From the NCBI RefSeq assembly GCF_001894985.1, contig NZ_BCXG01000019.1, positions 30,161 to 94,160 on the forward strand: a stretch of DNA of 64,000 nucleotides. The letters run 5' to 3'. Below, in pieces: positions 8,746-16,951 of the stretch. This DNA is from Rhodococcus tukisamuensis NBRC 100609 (GTDB lineage Bacteria; Actinomycetota; Actinomycetes; Mycobacteriales; Mycobacteriaceae). A program made the position numbers and the translations under genes. The notes below the pieces were generated by a model. It was not told the DNA's origin, did no database searches, and saw nothing but the letters and a program-made list of their open reading frames with translations. The stretch's first letter is position 1, and each line of letters begins with the position of its first letter.

Positions 8746-9162
8746 ATGAGCTACGCAGGCGACATCACTCCCGAGCAGGCATGGGACCTGCTGCGCGAGC
8801 ATCCCGGGGCGGTCCTCGTCGACTGTCGTACCGACGCGGAGTGGCGGTTCGTCGGGGTTCCGGACACCTCGGAACTGGGCCGGACCCCGGTGTTGATCGA
8901 GTGGGTCAGCGTCAGCGGCGCCCGCAACGACAACTTCGTCGACCAGCTCAAGGAAGCCGGCATCACCGGCGGCGAGGCGCGCGAGGTCGTGTTCCTGTGC
9001 CGTTCGGGCCAGCGTTCCATCGGCGCGGCCGAGGCCGCGACCGCGGCCGGAATCGGCCCGTCCTACAACGTTCTCGACGGCTTCGAGGGTGGCATCGGCG
9101 CGGACGGTCACCGCGGCGCAGCCGGCTGGCGCGCGGTCGGACTTCCCTGGAGGCAATCATGA
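8746..9162 (+). CDS. Rhodanese-like sulfurtransferase
   Basis: 138 aa, a single rhodanese domain. The active-site loop is CRSGQRS with the persulfide cysteine at residue 85. DCRT and the DGFEGG turn match the fold. It corresponds in position to Rv0390 of M. tuberculosis, which also precedes metZ. Its stop overlaps the metZ start in an ATGA, so the two are co-translated and probably pass sulfane sulfur or sulfide to homocysteine synthesis (inferred). Confidence 0.85.
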   Translation: MSYAGDITPEQAWDLLREHPGAVLVDCRTDAEWRFVGVPDTSELGRTPVLIEWVSVSGARNDNFVDQLKEAGITGGEAREVVFLCRSGQRSIGAAEAATAAGIGPSYNVLDGFEGGIGADGHRGAAGWRAVGLPWRQS

Positions 9163-10382
9163 GTGGCATTCCCCGCGGCGGCGCGTTCCACAAGGAACTG
9201 CCTCCGAACGTCGGCCTGGGCACCCTCGGGGTGCGGGGCGGTGTGATGCGCACCGGCTTCGAGGAGACCTCGGAGGCGATGTTCCTCAACTCGGGGTTCG
9301 TCTACGAGTCGGCCGGTGCGGCGGAGGCCGCCTTCACCGGCGAGGTCGACCACTTCGTGTACTCGCGGTACGGCAACCCGACCGTGAAGATGTTCGAGGA
9401 GCGGATGCGCCTGATCGAGGGCGCCGAGGCCTGCTTCGCCACCGCGAGCGGCATGTCCGCGGTGTTCACCGCGCTCGGCGCACTGCTCGGCGCTGGTGAC
9501 CGGCTGGTGGCCGCCCGCAGCCTGTTCGGCTCCTGCTTCGTGGTGTGCAACGAGATCCTGCCCCGCTGGGGCGTCGAGACCGTCTTCGTCGACGGCGACG
9601 ACCTCGAGCAGTGGGAGCAGGCACTGTCGGTGCCGACGACCGCGGTGTTCTTCGAGACGCCCTCCAACCCGATGCAGTCGTTGGTCGACGTGCCTCGGGT
9701 CTCCGAGATGGCGCACGCCGCCGGCGCGAAGGTGGTGCTGGACAACGTCTTCGCGACGCCGCTGCTTCAGCGCAGCCTCGACCTCGGCGCGGACGTGGTC
9801 GTCTACTCCGGCACCAAGCACATCGACGGCCAGGGCCGGGTGCTCGGCGGTGCGATCCTCGGCAGCGAGGAGTTCATCGACGGGCCGGTCAAGAACCTGA
9901 TGCGCCACACCGGCCCCGCGCTGAGCCCGTTCAACGCGTGGACCCTGCTCAAGGGCCTGGAGACCATGCCGGTCCGGCTGCGGCACACGGTGGACTCCAC
10001 GCTGCAGATCGCGAAGTTCCTGGAGGGACACAAGGCGATCCGCTGGGTGAAGTACCCGTACCTGGAGTCGCACCCGCAGTACGACCTGGCGAAGCGGCAG
10101 ATGAGCGGCGGCGGCACCGTCGTCACCTTCGAACTCGACGCCCCCGAGGGCGAGGGCAAGAAGCGGGCCTTCGAGATGCTCGACGCGCTGCGCGTCATCG
10201 ACATCTCGAACAACCTCGGCGACGCCAAGTCGCTGATCACCCACCCGGCCACCACCACGCACCGCGCGATGGGGCCGGAGGGTCGCGCGGCGGTCGGGAT
10301 CACCGACGGCGTGGTGCGGCTCTCGGTGGGTCTCGAGGACGTCGAGGACCTGCTCGCGGACCTGGCCGGCGCGCTCGACTAG
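9159..10382 (+). CDS. metZ: O-succinylhomoserine sulfhydrylase
   Basis: 407 aa Cys/Met-metabolism PLP enzyme. It condenses O-succinylhomoserine with sulfide to homocysteine, the direct-sulfhydrylation route to methionine. The PLP lysine is Lys220 in VVYSGTKHIDGQGR. The YSRYGNPT motif near residue 68 and the C-terminal SLGDAKSLI-like segment (here NNLGDAKSLITHP) are present. The start overlaps the rhodanese stop. Placement after a sulfonate importer and rhodanese suggests one sulfur-acquisition block. Confidence 0.92.
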   Translation: MSGIPRGGAFHKELPPNVGLGTLGVRGGVMRTGFEETSEAMFLNSGFVYESAGAAEAAFTGEVDHFVYSRYGNPTVKMFEERMRLIEGAEACFATASGMSAVFTALGALLGAGDRLVAARSLFGSCFVVCNEILPRWGVETVFVDGDDLEQWEQALSVPTTAVFFETPSNPMQSLVDVPRVSEMAHAAGAKVVLDNVFATPLLQRSLDLGADVVVYSGTKHIDGQGRVLGGAILGSEEFIDGPVKNLMRHTGPALSPFNAWTLLKGLETMPVRLRHTVDSTLQIAKFLEGHKAIRWVKYPYLESHPQYDLAKRQMSGGGTVVTFELDAPEGEGKKRAFEMLDALRVIDISNNLGDAKSLITHPATTTHRAMGPEGRAAVGITDGVVRLSVGLEDVEDLLADLAGALD

Positions 10383-10443
10383 TCGAGCCAATCCGGCGGC
10401 CGACGCCGCCCGCCGGGCACGTAGCGAACTCTCGGAGGTCAGT

Positions 10444-11463
10444 GTGTCGGTGGCAGGTGCGGCGATGGTCGGGCGCGGGGCGTCGGTTCCGCGTCGGCGT
10501 CGAGGACGGATGGTCGCCGCGGCGCTGATCGCGGTGGTGGCGACGTTCGCGTCGGCGGCCTGCGGCGGCTCGACCGGTACCGGGGGTTCCGACGCGTCCG
10601 GCGGCGCCTCCGCCGGCGACGGCACGTTCCCGGTGACCGTGCGGTCCGGGGCGTCGGGATCCGGCGACGAGGTGACGATCGCCGCGCGGCCGGAGGCCGT
10701 GGTCTCGCTCAGTCCCACCGCCACCGAGACGCTGTGGGCGCTCGGCGCCGGCGAGCAGGTGGTGGCCGTCGATGCGCTGTCCGACTACCCGGCGGGCGTG
10801 CCGACGACCGACCTGTCCGGCTTCTCCCCGAACGTGGAGGCGGTCCTCGGCTACCAGCCGGACCTGGTGATCGCGATGGACGACACCGGCGGACTGGTCT
10901 CCGGGCTGAAGGCGGCCGGGGTGCCGACCCTGCTGCTGCCCGCGGCCGCCGACCTCGACGACGCGTACTCGCAGATCGAGCGGATCGGCGCGGCCACCGG
11001 ACACCTGCCCGACGCGGCGGCGCTGGTGGCGTCCATGCGCGGGGAGATCGACGCGGCGGTGGCGGCGGCCCCGCCGCGCGCCGAGCAGTCGACCTACTTC
11101 CACGAACTCGACGACACCCTCTTCACCATCTCGGGCCAGACCTTCCTCGGCGAGATCTACGGTCTGTTCGGGCTGCGGAGCATCGCCGACGCGGCCGGCG
11201 CCGGGGACGCCTACCCGCAGCTGTCGGCCGAGTACGTGGTGTCCGCCGACCCCGACCTGATCTTCCTGGCCGACGGCCAGTGCTGCGGCGTCACCGCGGA
11301 GAAGGTTGCCGCCCGGCCCGGCTGGTCCGGGATGGCCGCGGTCCGGGACGGCCGGGTGCACGTGCTCGACGAGGACGTCTCGAGCCGCTGGGGCCCGCGG
11401 GTGGTGGACCTGGTGACCGCGATCGGCGGCGTGCTCGCCGCCCAGCCGGCGCCCGTCGGGTGA
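10444..11463 (+). CDS. btuF: BtuF-like corrinoid (or siderophore) ABC binding lipoprotein
   Basis: 339 aa periplasmic-binding fold of helical-backbone type. Signal peptide and lipobox ASAAC give lipid-linked Cys40. The mature domain starts EAVVSLSPTATETLWALGAG and VVAVDALSDYP, the usual pattern for BtuF/FepB proteins. GGAGG is five bases before the GTG start. The gene is coupled (GTGA overlap) to a FecCD permease, an ATPase and a CobU-containing fusion. That makes cobalamin or cobinamide the likely ligand rather than iron-siderophore. Sixty-one bases separate it from metZ, too short for a cobalamin riboswitch. Confidence 0.78.
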   Translation: MSVAGAAMVGRGASVPRRRRGRMVAAALIAVVATFASAACGGSTGTGGSDASGGASAGDGTFPVTVRSGASGSGDEVTIAARPEAVVSLSPTATETLWALGAGEQVVAVDALSDYPAGVPTTDLSGFSPNVEAVLGYQPDLVIAMDDTGGLVSGLKAAGVPTLLLPAAADLDDAYSQIERIGAATGHLPDAAALVASMRGEIDAAVAAAPPRAEQSTYFHELDDTLFTISGQTFLGEIYGLFGLRSIADAAGAGDAYPQLSAEYVVSADPDLIFLADGQCCGVTAEKVAARPGWSGMAAVRDGRVHVLDEDVSSRWGPRVVDLVTAIGGVLAAQPAPVG

Positions 11464-12548
11464 CCGTCCCGGCCGCCGGCACCGGGCCCGCCGGGACCAC
11501 GGCGGCGTCGCGCGTCGACACCGGGCCGCGCCGGGGACGGTCCGCGCTGGTGCTCGCGGCGGCAGTCCTGATCCTGATGGCCGCGCTGCTCGTCGGGGTG
11601 CTGGTCGGTCCGGCCGGGCTCACCGCCCGGTCGGTGCTGCTGGACCTGCTCGACGCGATCCCCGGTGTGCACGTGGACTCGGGGCTGACCCCGCAACAGC
11701 ACGCGATCCTGTGGCAGATCCGGCTGCCGCGGGTGGTGCTCGGTGCCCTCGTCGGCGCGACCCTGGCCATAGCGGGCGCCGCCTACCAGGGCGTCTTCCG
11801 GAACCCGTTGGCCGATCCGTACCTGCTCGGAGTGTCCAGCGGCGCCAGCCTCGGTGCGACGGTGGCGATCGTGGCCGGTGGCGCCGGCGTCGCCTACGGG
11901 GTGCCGGTCGCCGCGTTCGTCGGCGGGGTGCTCGCGGTGGCCGCGACGTACCTCCTGGGCCGCGGCATCGGCGGGGTCCGCAGCGAGGTGGTGATCATCC
12001 TGGCCGGCGTTGCGGTCGCGGCCTTCGCCAACGCCGTCCAGACCTTCCTGATGCAGCGCTACGACGAGACGCTGCGGCAGGTCTACAGCTGGCTGCTGGG
12101 CCGGCTCAGCACCGACGGCTGGACTGACATCCGGGTGGTGCTGCCGTACGTGGTGGTCGCCGCGGCGGTGATCCTGCTGCACCGGCGGACGCTGGACGTG
12201 ATGGCGGTCGGCGACGTGGAGGCCGCCAGCCTGGGCGTGAATCCGGCTCGGGTACGGCTGGTCCTGGTGGGCGCCGCGACCCTCGGCACGGCCGCGGTGG
12301 TCAGCGTCAGCGGGCTGATCGGGTTCGTCGGCATCGTGGTGCCGCACGCGATCCGACTGGTCGTCGGGCCCGGGCACCGGTTGCTGCTGCCGTTGTCGCT
12401 GCTGCTGGGTGCGGCGTTCCTGGTGTTCGCCGACGTGGTCGCTCGGTGGGCGCTGGCGCCGGCCGAGTTGCCGATCGGCGTCGTGACGGCCGCGATCGGT
12501 GCGCCGTTCTTCCTGCTGGTGCTGCGTCGCAGCCGGGGCGTGGCATGA
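11460..12548 (+). CDS. btuC: FecCD-type ABC permease (corrinoid uptake)
   Basis: 362 aa polytopic membrane protein of the BtuC/FecCD family. Signatures include LRLPRVVLGALVGATLAIAG near residue 87 (given in part), FRNPLADPYLLGVSSGASLG and the late GLIGFVGIVVPHAIRL. About ten membrane helices are expected. The GTG start overlaps the binding-protein stop, and the stop overlaps the ATPase start, so all are translated together. Confidence 0.85.
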   Translation: MTVPAAGTGPAGTTAASRVDTGPRRGRSALVLAAAVLILMAALLVGVLVGPAGLTARSVLLDLLDAIPGVHVDSGLTPQQHAILWQIRLPRVVLGALVGATLAIAGAAYQGVFRNPLADPYLLGVSSGASLGATVAIVAGGAGVAYGVPVAAFVGGVLAVAATYLLGRGIGGVRSEVVIILAGVAVAAFANAVQTFLMQRYDETLRQVYSWLLGRLSTDGWTDIRVVLPYVVVAAAVILLHRRTLDVMAVGDVEAASLGVNPARVRLVLVGAATLGTAAVVSVSGLIGFVGIVVPHAIRLVVGPGHRLLLPLSLLLGAAFLVFADVVARWALAPAELPIGVVTAAIGAPFFLLVLRRSRGVA

Positions 12549-13375
12549 GCGGGGGAGTCGGGGCGCCGGGTGTTGTGCCGCCGGCCGTGGAGTGTGTGGG
12601 GCTCGGGGCGAGCCGGGGCGGCGTCCCGGTGCTCGACGGGATCGACCTGCTGGTGCGGCCAGGCGAGTGGGTCGCGATGGTGGGACCGAACGGCGCGGGC
12701 AAGACCACCCTGCTGCACGCCCTGGCCGGGCTGGTGCCGTCAACCGGGACGGTCACGGTCGGTGGCCTCGACCCTTCGCAGACTGCGCGCCGGGCGATGT
12801 CGCGCGTGGTGGCCCTGATGCCGCAGCGGCCGGTGGTGCCGGAGGGGGTGACGGTGACCGAACTGGTCCGGCTCGGACGCACGCCCCACGTACCGAGGTT
12901 CGGCACCGAGTCCGCGCACGACCGCGACGTGGCCGACGAGATCATGGCGCGGCTGGACCTGACCCGGTTGGCGCACCGACGCGTCACCGCGCTGTCCGGC
13001 GGCGAACTGCAGCGGGTGGGCCTGGCCCGCGCGCTGGCGCAGGAACCGCAGGTGCTGCTGCTGGACGAGCCGACCAGCGCCCTCGACATCGGTCACCAGC
13101 AGCAGGTGCTGGACCTGGTGGAAGGCATGAGGGCGGCCGACGGCCTCACCGTGGTCGCGGCCATGCACGACCTGACGCTCGCCGCCCAGTACGCGCGCCG
13201 GCTGGTGCTGCTCGACGGCGGCCGGGTGGTCGCGGACGGTACGCCGCGAGAGGTGTTGCAGGCGAAGACGATCGACCGGGTCTACGGCGCCCGGGTGGAG
13301 GTGCTGGACCGGCCCGGCGGGCTGGCGGTGCTGCCGGTTCGCAGCCGGCCGGGCGACGGCTCGGTGGCGGGCTGA
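12545..13375 (+). CDS. btuD: Corrinoid/iron-type ABC transporter ATPase
   Basis: 276 aa. Walker A VGPNGAGKTT (residues 47-55), Q-loop LMPQRPVVP, signature LSGGELQRVGLARAL, Walker B LLLDEPTSALD and the histidine switch AAMHDLTLAAQYA are intact. This is the FepC/BtuD group. The start lies in an ATGA with the permease and the stop in a TGATG with the CobU fusion. The gene order binding protein-permease-ATPase-CobU fusion assigns the transporter to corrinoids. Confidence 0.85.
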   Translation: MSGGVGAPGVVPPAVECVGLGASRGGVPVLDGIDLLVRPGEWVAMVGPNGAGKTTLLHALAGLVPSTGTVTVGGLDPSQTARRAMSRVVALMPQRPVVPEGVTVTELVRLGRTPHVPRFGTESAHDRDVADEIMARLDLTRLAHRRVTALSGGELQRVGLARALAQEPQVLLLDEPTSALDIGHQQQVLDLVEGMRAADGLTVVAAMHDLTLAAQYARRLVLLDGGRVVADGTPREVLQAKTIDRVYGARVEVLDRPGGLAVLPVRSRPGDGSVAG

Positions 13376-14736
13376 TGGAACTGGTCCTGCTGGGTACCGG
13401 CGCCGCGGACGGCTGGCCGAATCCGTTCTGTACCTGCGCGTCCTGCATGCTGGCCGCGGCCCGCGGCGACATCCGGGGGCAGACCTCCGCGTTGGTCGAC
13501 GACGTGCTGCTGCTGGACTGCGGGCCGGAGGCGCCACGCGCGGCGGTCCGGTCGGGTCGCACCCTCGCCGGGGTGCGGCACGTCCTGCTGACCCACGCCC
13601 ATCCGGACCACGTGGGCCCGGCGGCGTTGCTGTTCCGGTCGTGGGCGGGCCGGACCGAACCGCTGGACGTACTCGGCCCGCCGGAGGCGCTGGACCTGTG
13701 TCGCGACTGGGTCGGTCCGGACGACCCGGTGCGGTTCGTGCCGGTCGCGGCGGGGGACACGGTGACGTTGGGCGGGTACCTGGTGCGGGTGCTGGCCGCC
13801 ACCCACTGGGCGGTGCGCGAGGGTGACGCCGTGCTCTACGACCTCGCCGGGCCGGACGGACGAAGGTTGTTGTGGGCCACCGACACCGGGCCGCTGAGCG
13901 GGGCTGCCCTGGCCCGCGTCCGCGGCGCCGCCTACGACGCGGTGTTCCTGGAGGAGACGTTCGGCACGAAGACCGACCACGGCGGCGACCACCACGACCT
14001 GACCAGCTTCCCGCGGACGCTGGCGGCGCTCCGCGAGGCCGGCGCGGTCACCGACGGTACCGATGTGGTCGCCGTGCACCTGGGTCACCACAACCCGCCG
14101 CTGCCCGAGCTTGCCGAGCGGCTGAGTCATTGGGGTGCAAGGGTTCTCGACGACGGTGCGGTGGTGTCGATCGGCGGGGATTCGATCGTTGCGCTGCCGC
14201 TCCGCCCGGCCGGCGCGTCCCGGACCTTGGTGCTGGGCGGCGCCCGGGCGGGAAAGTCCACCTACGCCGAACGTCTGCTCGCCGCCGAGTCGAGGGTGCT
14301 CTACCTGGCGACGGGCGGAACCGACGGCGGCGATGCAGACTGGGCGGTGCGGGTGGCCGCGCACCGGGCCCGACGGCCGGAGGGCTGGCACACCGTCGAG
14401 ACGGCGGACGCGGCGGTGGCGCTGCGGAGCGCGCGCGATCCGGTGCTGTTCGACTGCGTCGGCACCTGGCTGGCGGGCCGGCTCGACCACCACGATGCTT
14501 GGCGCAGTGGCGATTTCGGTGCGGTCGACGCGGACGTCGAGGACCTGCTGAGTGCCTGGCGGTCGGCGTCGGTGCGGGTGGTCGCGGTGAGCAACGAGGT
14601 GGGCAGCGGGGTGGTCCCGGCGACGGCGTCGGGCCGCCGGTTCCGGGACCTGCTGGGCCGGGTCAACGCGTCGCTGGCCGCCGAATCCGAGTCCGTGGTG
14701 CTGGTCTCGGCCGGGCTGCCGGTCACGCTGAGGTGA
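13375..14736 (+). CDS. cobU: Metallo-beta-lactamase fold / CobU fusion (adenosylcobinamide kinase-guanylyltransferase)
   Basis: 453 aa, two domains. Residues 1-270 are a metallo-beta-lactamase hydrolase with the metal motif THAHPDHVG (His74, His76, Asp78, His79), a PhnP-like Cys cluster CTCASC (19-24) and further histidines near 143 and 235-239. Residues 283-453 are CobU, with P-loop GGARAGKST, AHRARRPEGWHTVE containing the candidate guanylylated His330, and SNEVGSGVVP plus GRVNASLAA near the end. CobU phosphorylates cobinamide and attaches GMP during nucleotide-loop assembly. The role of the N-terminal hydrolase is unknown. It is the last gene of the corrinoid uptake operon. Confidence 0.85.
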   Translation: MELVLLGTGAADGWPNPFCTCASCMLAAARGDIRGQTSALVDDVLLLDCGPEAPRAAVRSGRTLAGVRHVLLTHAHPDHVGPAALLFRSWAGRTEPLDVLGPPEALDLCRDWVGPDDPVRFVPVAAGDTVTLGGYLVRVLAATHWAVREGDAVLYDLAGPDGRRLLWATDTGPLSGAALARVRGAAYDAVFLEETFGTKTDHGGDHHDLTSFPRTLAALREAGAVTDGTDVVAVHLGHHNPPLPELAERLSHWGARVLDDGAVVSIGGDSIVALPLRPAGASRTLVLGGARAGKSTYAERLLAAESRVLYLATGGTDGGDADWAVRVAAHRARRPEGWHTVETADAAVALRSARDPVLFDCVGTWLAGRLDHHDAWRSGDFGAVDADVEDLLSAWRSASVRVVAVSNEVGSGVVPATASGRRFRDLLGRVNASLAAESESVVLVSAGLPVTLR

Positions 14737-14749
14737 CCCGTCGGCCGGA

Positions 14750-15562
14750 TCAGTTGCCGCCGAACGGGTTCTGGGTCCGGCCCACCAGGTCGGCCACCGA
14801 GTTCAGCACCAGCGTCGGGCGGTAGGGGAACATCTCGACGCTCTGGCGCGTGGAGATCCCGGTGAGTACCAGGATGGTCTGCAGTCCCGCCTCGAGGCCG
14901 GAGACCACGTCGGTGTCCATCCGGTCGCCGATCATCAGGGTGTTCTCGGAGTGCGCACCGATCGCCCGCAGCGCCGAACGCATCATCAGCGGGTTGGGCT
15001 TGCCGACGTAGTACGGGTCGCGTCCGGTGGCCCGGGTGATCAGTGCCGCGACGGCGCCCGTCGCGGGCAGCGACCCGTCGCGAGACGGCCCGGTGGCGTC
15101 GGGGTTGGTGGCGATGAACCGGGCGCCGCGCTCGACCAGCCGGATCGCGGTGGTGATGGCCTCGAAGGAGTACGTCCGGGTCTCGCCCAGCACCACGTAG
15201 TCGGGGTCGTTGTCGGTGAGCACGTAGCCGATCTCGTGCAGCGCGGTGGTCAGACCGGACTCGCCGACCACGTATGCGCTGCCACCCGGCCGCTGGTTGT
15301 CGAGGAACGTCGCGGTGGCCAGCGCCGAGGTCCAGATGGACTTCTCGGGGATGTCCAGGCCGGAGCGCACCAACCGGGCCCGGAGGTCCCGCGGGGTGCG
15401 GATGGAGTTGTTGGTCAGCACGACGAAGGGCGTTCCCGCGGCCTGCAGTTCGGCGAGGAACTCGTCGGCGCCGGGCACCAGGTGCTCCTCGTGGACCAGG
15501 ACGCCGTCCATGTCCATCAGGTAGGTCCAGTTGGCGGGGGACTGCTGCTCGTCGCGGCTCAC
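14750..15562 (-). CDS. HAD-superfamily IIA phosphatase (NagD-like)
   Basis: 270 aa, HAD hydrolase with C2 cap. Motif I is DMDGVL near residue 17, motif II VLTNNS, motif III lysine in VGKPNPLM and motif IV IGDRMDTD. The complete set matches NagD/p-nitrophenyl phosphatase-like proteins that dephosphorylate nucleotides or sugar phosphates. The specific substrate is unknown. It converges with the CobU fusion (13 bases between stops). Confidence 0.85.
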   Translation of the reverse strand: MSRDEQQSPANWTYLMDMDGVLVHEEHLVPGADEFLAELQAAGTPFVVLTNNSIRTPRDLRARLVRSGLDIPEKSIWTSALATATFLDNQRPGGSAYVVGESGLTTALHEIGYVLTDNDPDYVVLGETRTYSFEAITTAIRLVERGARFIATNPDATGPSRDGSLPATGAVAALITRATGRDPYYVGKPNPLMMRSALRAIGAHSENTLMIGDRMDTDVVSGLEAGLQTILVLTGISTRQSVEMFPYRPTLVLNSVADLVGRTQNPFGGN

Positions 15563-15702
15563 GGGTCAAGTGTGCCGCCTGGCCGGGGTTACCGACCAGT
15601 CCCGGAGGTCGTGTGCCGCGTCACGGTGGTCGCGGCTGTGTCGCGAAAGGACTGCGCAGCGAACAAAGACCGGGCCTCGAGAACAACCGTCCACCGTGAA
15701 TT

Positions 15703-15790
15703 GAGAAGGTACGACACGCCGAATGTGTACGAAACGCGGAATCGGTACGGATTCCGCGAGTTGTACCGAAACGGTGAGTCGTACCTTTTC
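15703..15790. repeat. Nested GTAC-rich palindromic block
   Basis: The outer arms 15703-15715 and 15778-15790 are 13 bp with one wobble. An inner perfect hairpin has arms 15735-15743 and 15750-15758 around GGTACG. Five GTAC cores occur in about 80 bases, and a GTAC(C)GAAACG segment is repeated directly (15727 and 15763). It lies in the 274-base gap between the VOC gene stop (15837) and the HAD gene start (15562), both on the minus strand. It may be a terminator or leader, or a small repeat element. The rest of the gap shows no gene. Confidence 0.55.
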
Positions 15791-15836
15791 GAGTCAGGGC
15801 CGGGGAGGTGTTTTCGTAGCGGGTCGACGTAGCGGG

Positions 15837-16310
15837 TCAGTCCTGCTCGTACGCCTTCCGGATCACGTCGATGTCGATCTTGCGCATCTGCATCATCGCC
15901 TGCACGGCTCGTTGCGCGCCGGCGGTGTCCGGGCCGCCGATGTACTTCTCGAGGTCGCTCGGCACGATCTGCCAGGACACCCCGAAGCGGTCCTTGAGCC
16001 AGCCGCACTGCGACTCCTCGCCGCCGTCGGTGAGCCGGTTCCAGTACTCGTCGACCTCGGCCTGGTCGGCGCAGTCGATCTGGAAGGAGATCGCCTCGGT
16101 GAAGTGGAACGCCGGGCCGCCGTTGAGGGCGGTGAACTCCTGGCCGTCCAAGGTGAAGGCGACGGTCAGCACGGTGCCCGCGGGCATCGGCATGCCCTCG
16201 GAATAGCGGCTGACGGCGCCGATGCTCGAGTTCTTGAAGACGGACGTGTAGAACTTCGCGGCGTCCTCGGCCTGGGTGTCGAACCACAGGCACGGCGTGA
16301 TCTTCTGCAT
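15837..16310 (-). CDS. PhnB-like VOC protein (3-demethylubiquinone-9 methyltransferase-like domain)
   Basis: 157 aa. MQKITPCLWFDTQAEDAA and the FYTSVFKNSSIGAVSRY segment mark the PhnB-like branch of the VOC superfamily. The C-terminal DRFGVSWQIVP completes the domain. The last 25 residues (AVQAMMQMRKIDIDVIRKAYEQD, in part) are the helical tail common to this group. ATG at 16310 has AGAGGA seven bases upstream. Enzymatic role unknown; no linked operon partner. Confidence 0.8.
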   Translation of the reverse strand: MQKITPCLWFDTQAEDAAKFYTSVFKNSSIGAVSRYSEGMPMPAGTVLTVAFTLDGQEFTALNGGPAFHFTEAISFQIDCADQAEVDEYWNRLTDGGEESQCGWLKDRFGVSWQIVPSDLEKYIGGPDTAGAQRAVQAMMQMRKIDIDVIRKAYEQD

Positions 16311-16402
16311 GATGTTCGGTCCTCTCGGTCGGTCGAGTGGGTACATCGATGTAGACCAGACTCGCGGGCCGAACTCATCGCGGCCGGAGCTCGGGCAACT
16401 CG

Positions 16403-16951
16403 TCAGAAGCGGCGGATCTGGTTGATCGGCGGCAGTTCCGACAGCGGGGTCAGCCCGACCGGTACGCCGGCGCCGTACGCGTTGAGCACCTGGCCGAAGC
16501 CCGCGTAGATGCCGACATGGTCGTTGGCGGTCCGGAACGTGATGATGTCGCCCGGCGCCATCGCGGCGAACGGGATCGACGCGCCGACCCAGGCCTGGTC
16601 CTGGCTGACCCGGGGCAGGTTCACGCCGGCCTGGCGGAAGGCCCACTGTGTCAGGCCTGAGCAGTCCCAGGCATTCGGCCCGGTTCCGCCCCACAGGTAC
16701 GGCTTGCCGGTCTGGGTGGTGGCGGCGGCCAACGCGATCAGCCCGGCGGGGCTGGAGATGGGCAGTGCGAAGTCCGAACTTCCGGACCCGGTGGAACTGC
16801 CGGACCCGGAGGAGCTGCCCGCGCTGCCGGACGAGGGTTGCGCGAACGCGGGTGCGGCAGGCAGGGCCACCACGCCGGCCGCCAGTGCGGCCGCGACGAA
16901 GGTCCGGCGGAGGTGCCTGGTGCGGTTTCCGCTCACTGTCGATGGGGTCAC
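16403..16951 (-). CDS. Secreted NlpC/P60 peptidoglycan endopeptidase
   Basis: 182 aa. A signal peptide ends near AFA (residue 37), followed by a Ser/Gly-rich linker to about residue 60. The NlpC/P60 domain has its nucleophile Cys97 in WDCSGLTQWAF and its general base His145 in NDHVGIYAG. It should cleave peptide stems in peptidoglycan outside the membrane, like RipA/RipD proteins. GTG start with GGAGGA upstream. A CRP-like palindrome at 17014-17029 may control it. Confidence 0.85.
   Translation of the reverse strand: MTPSTVSGNRTRHLRRTFVAAALAAGVVALPAAPAFAQPSSGSAGSSSGSGSSTGSGSSDFALPISSPAGLIALAAATTQTGKPYLWGGTGPNAWDCSGLTQWAFRQAGVNLPRVSQDQAWVGASIPFAAMAPGDIITFRTANDHVGIYAGFGQVLNAYGAGVPVGLTPLSELPPINQIRRF

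Noticed and set aside
10383..10443. Possible cobalamin riboswitch before btuF
   Set aside because: The gap is only 61 bases and lacks the conserved B12-box sequence.
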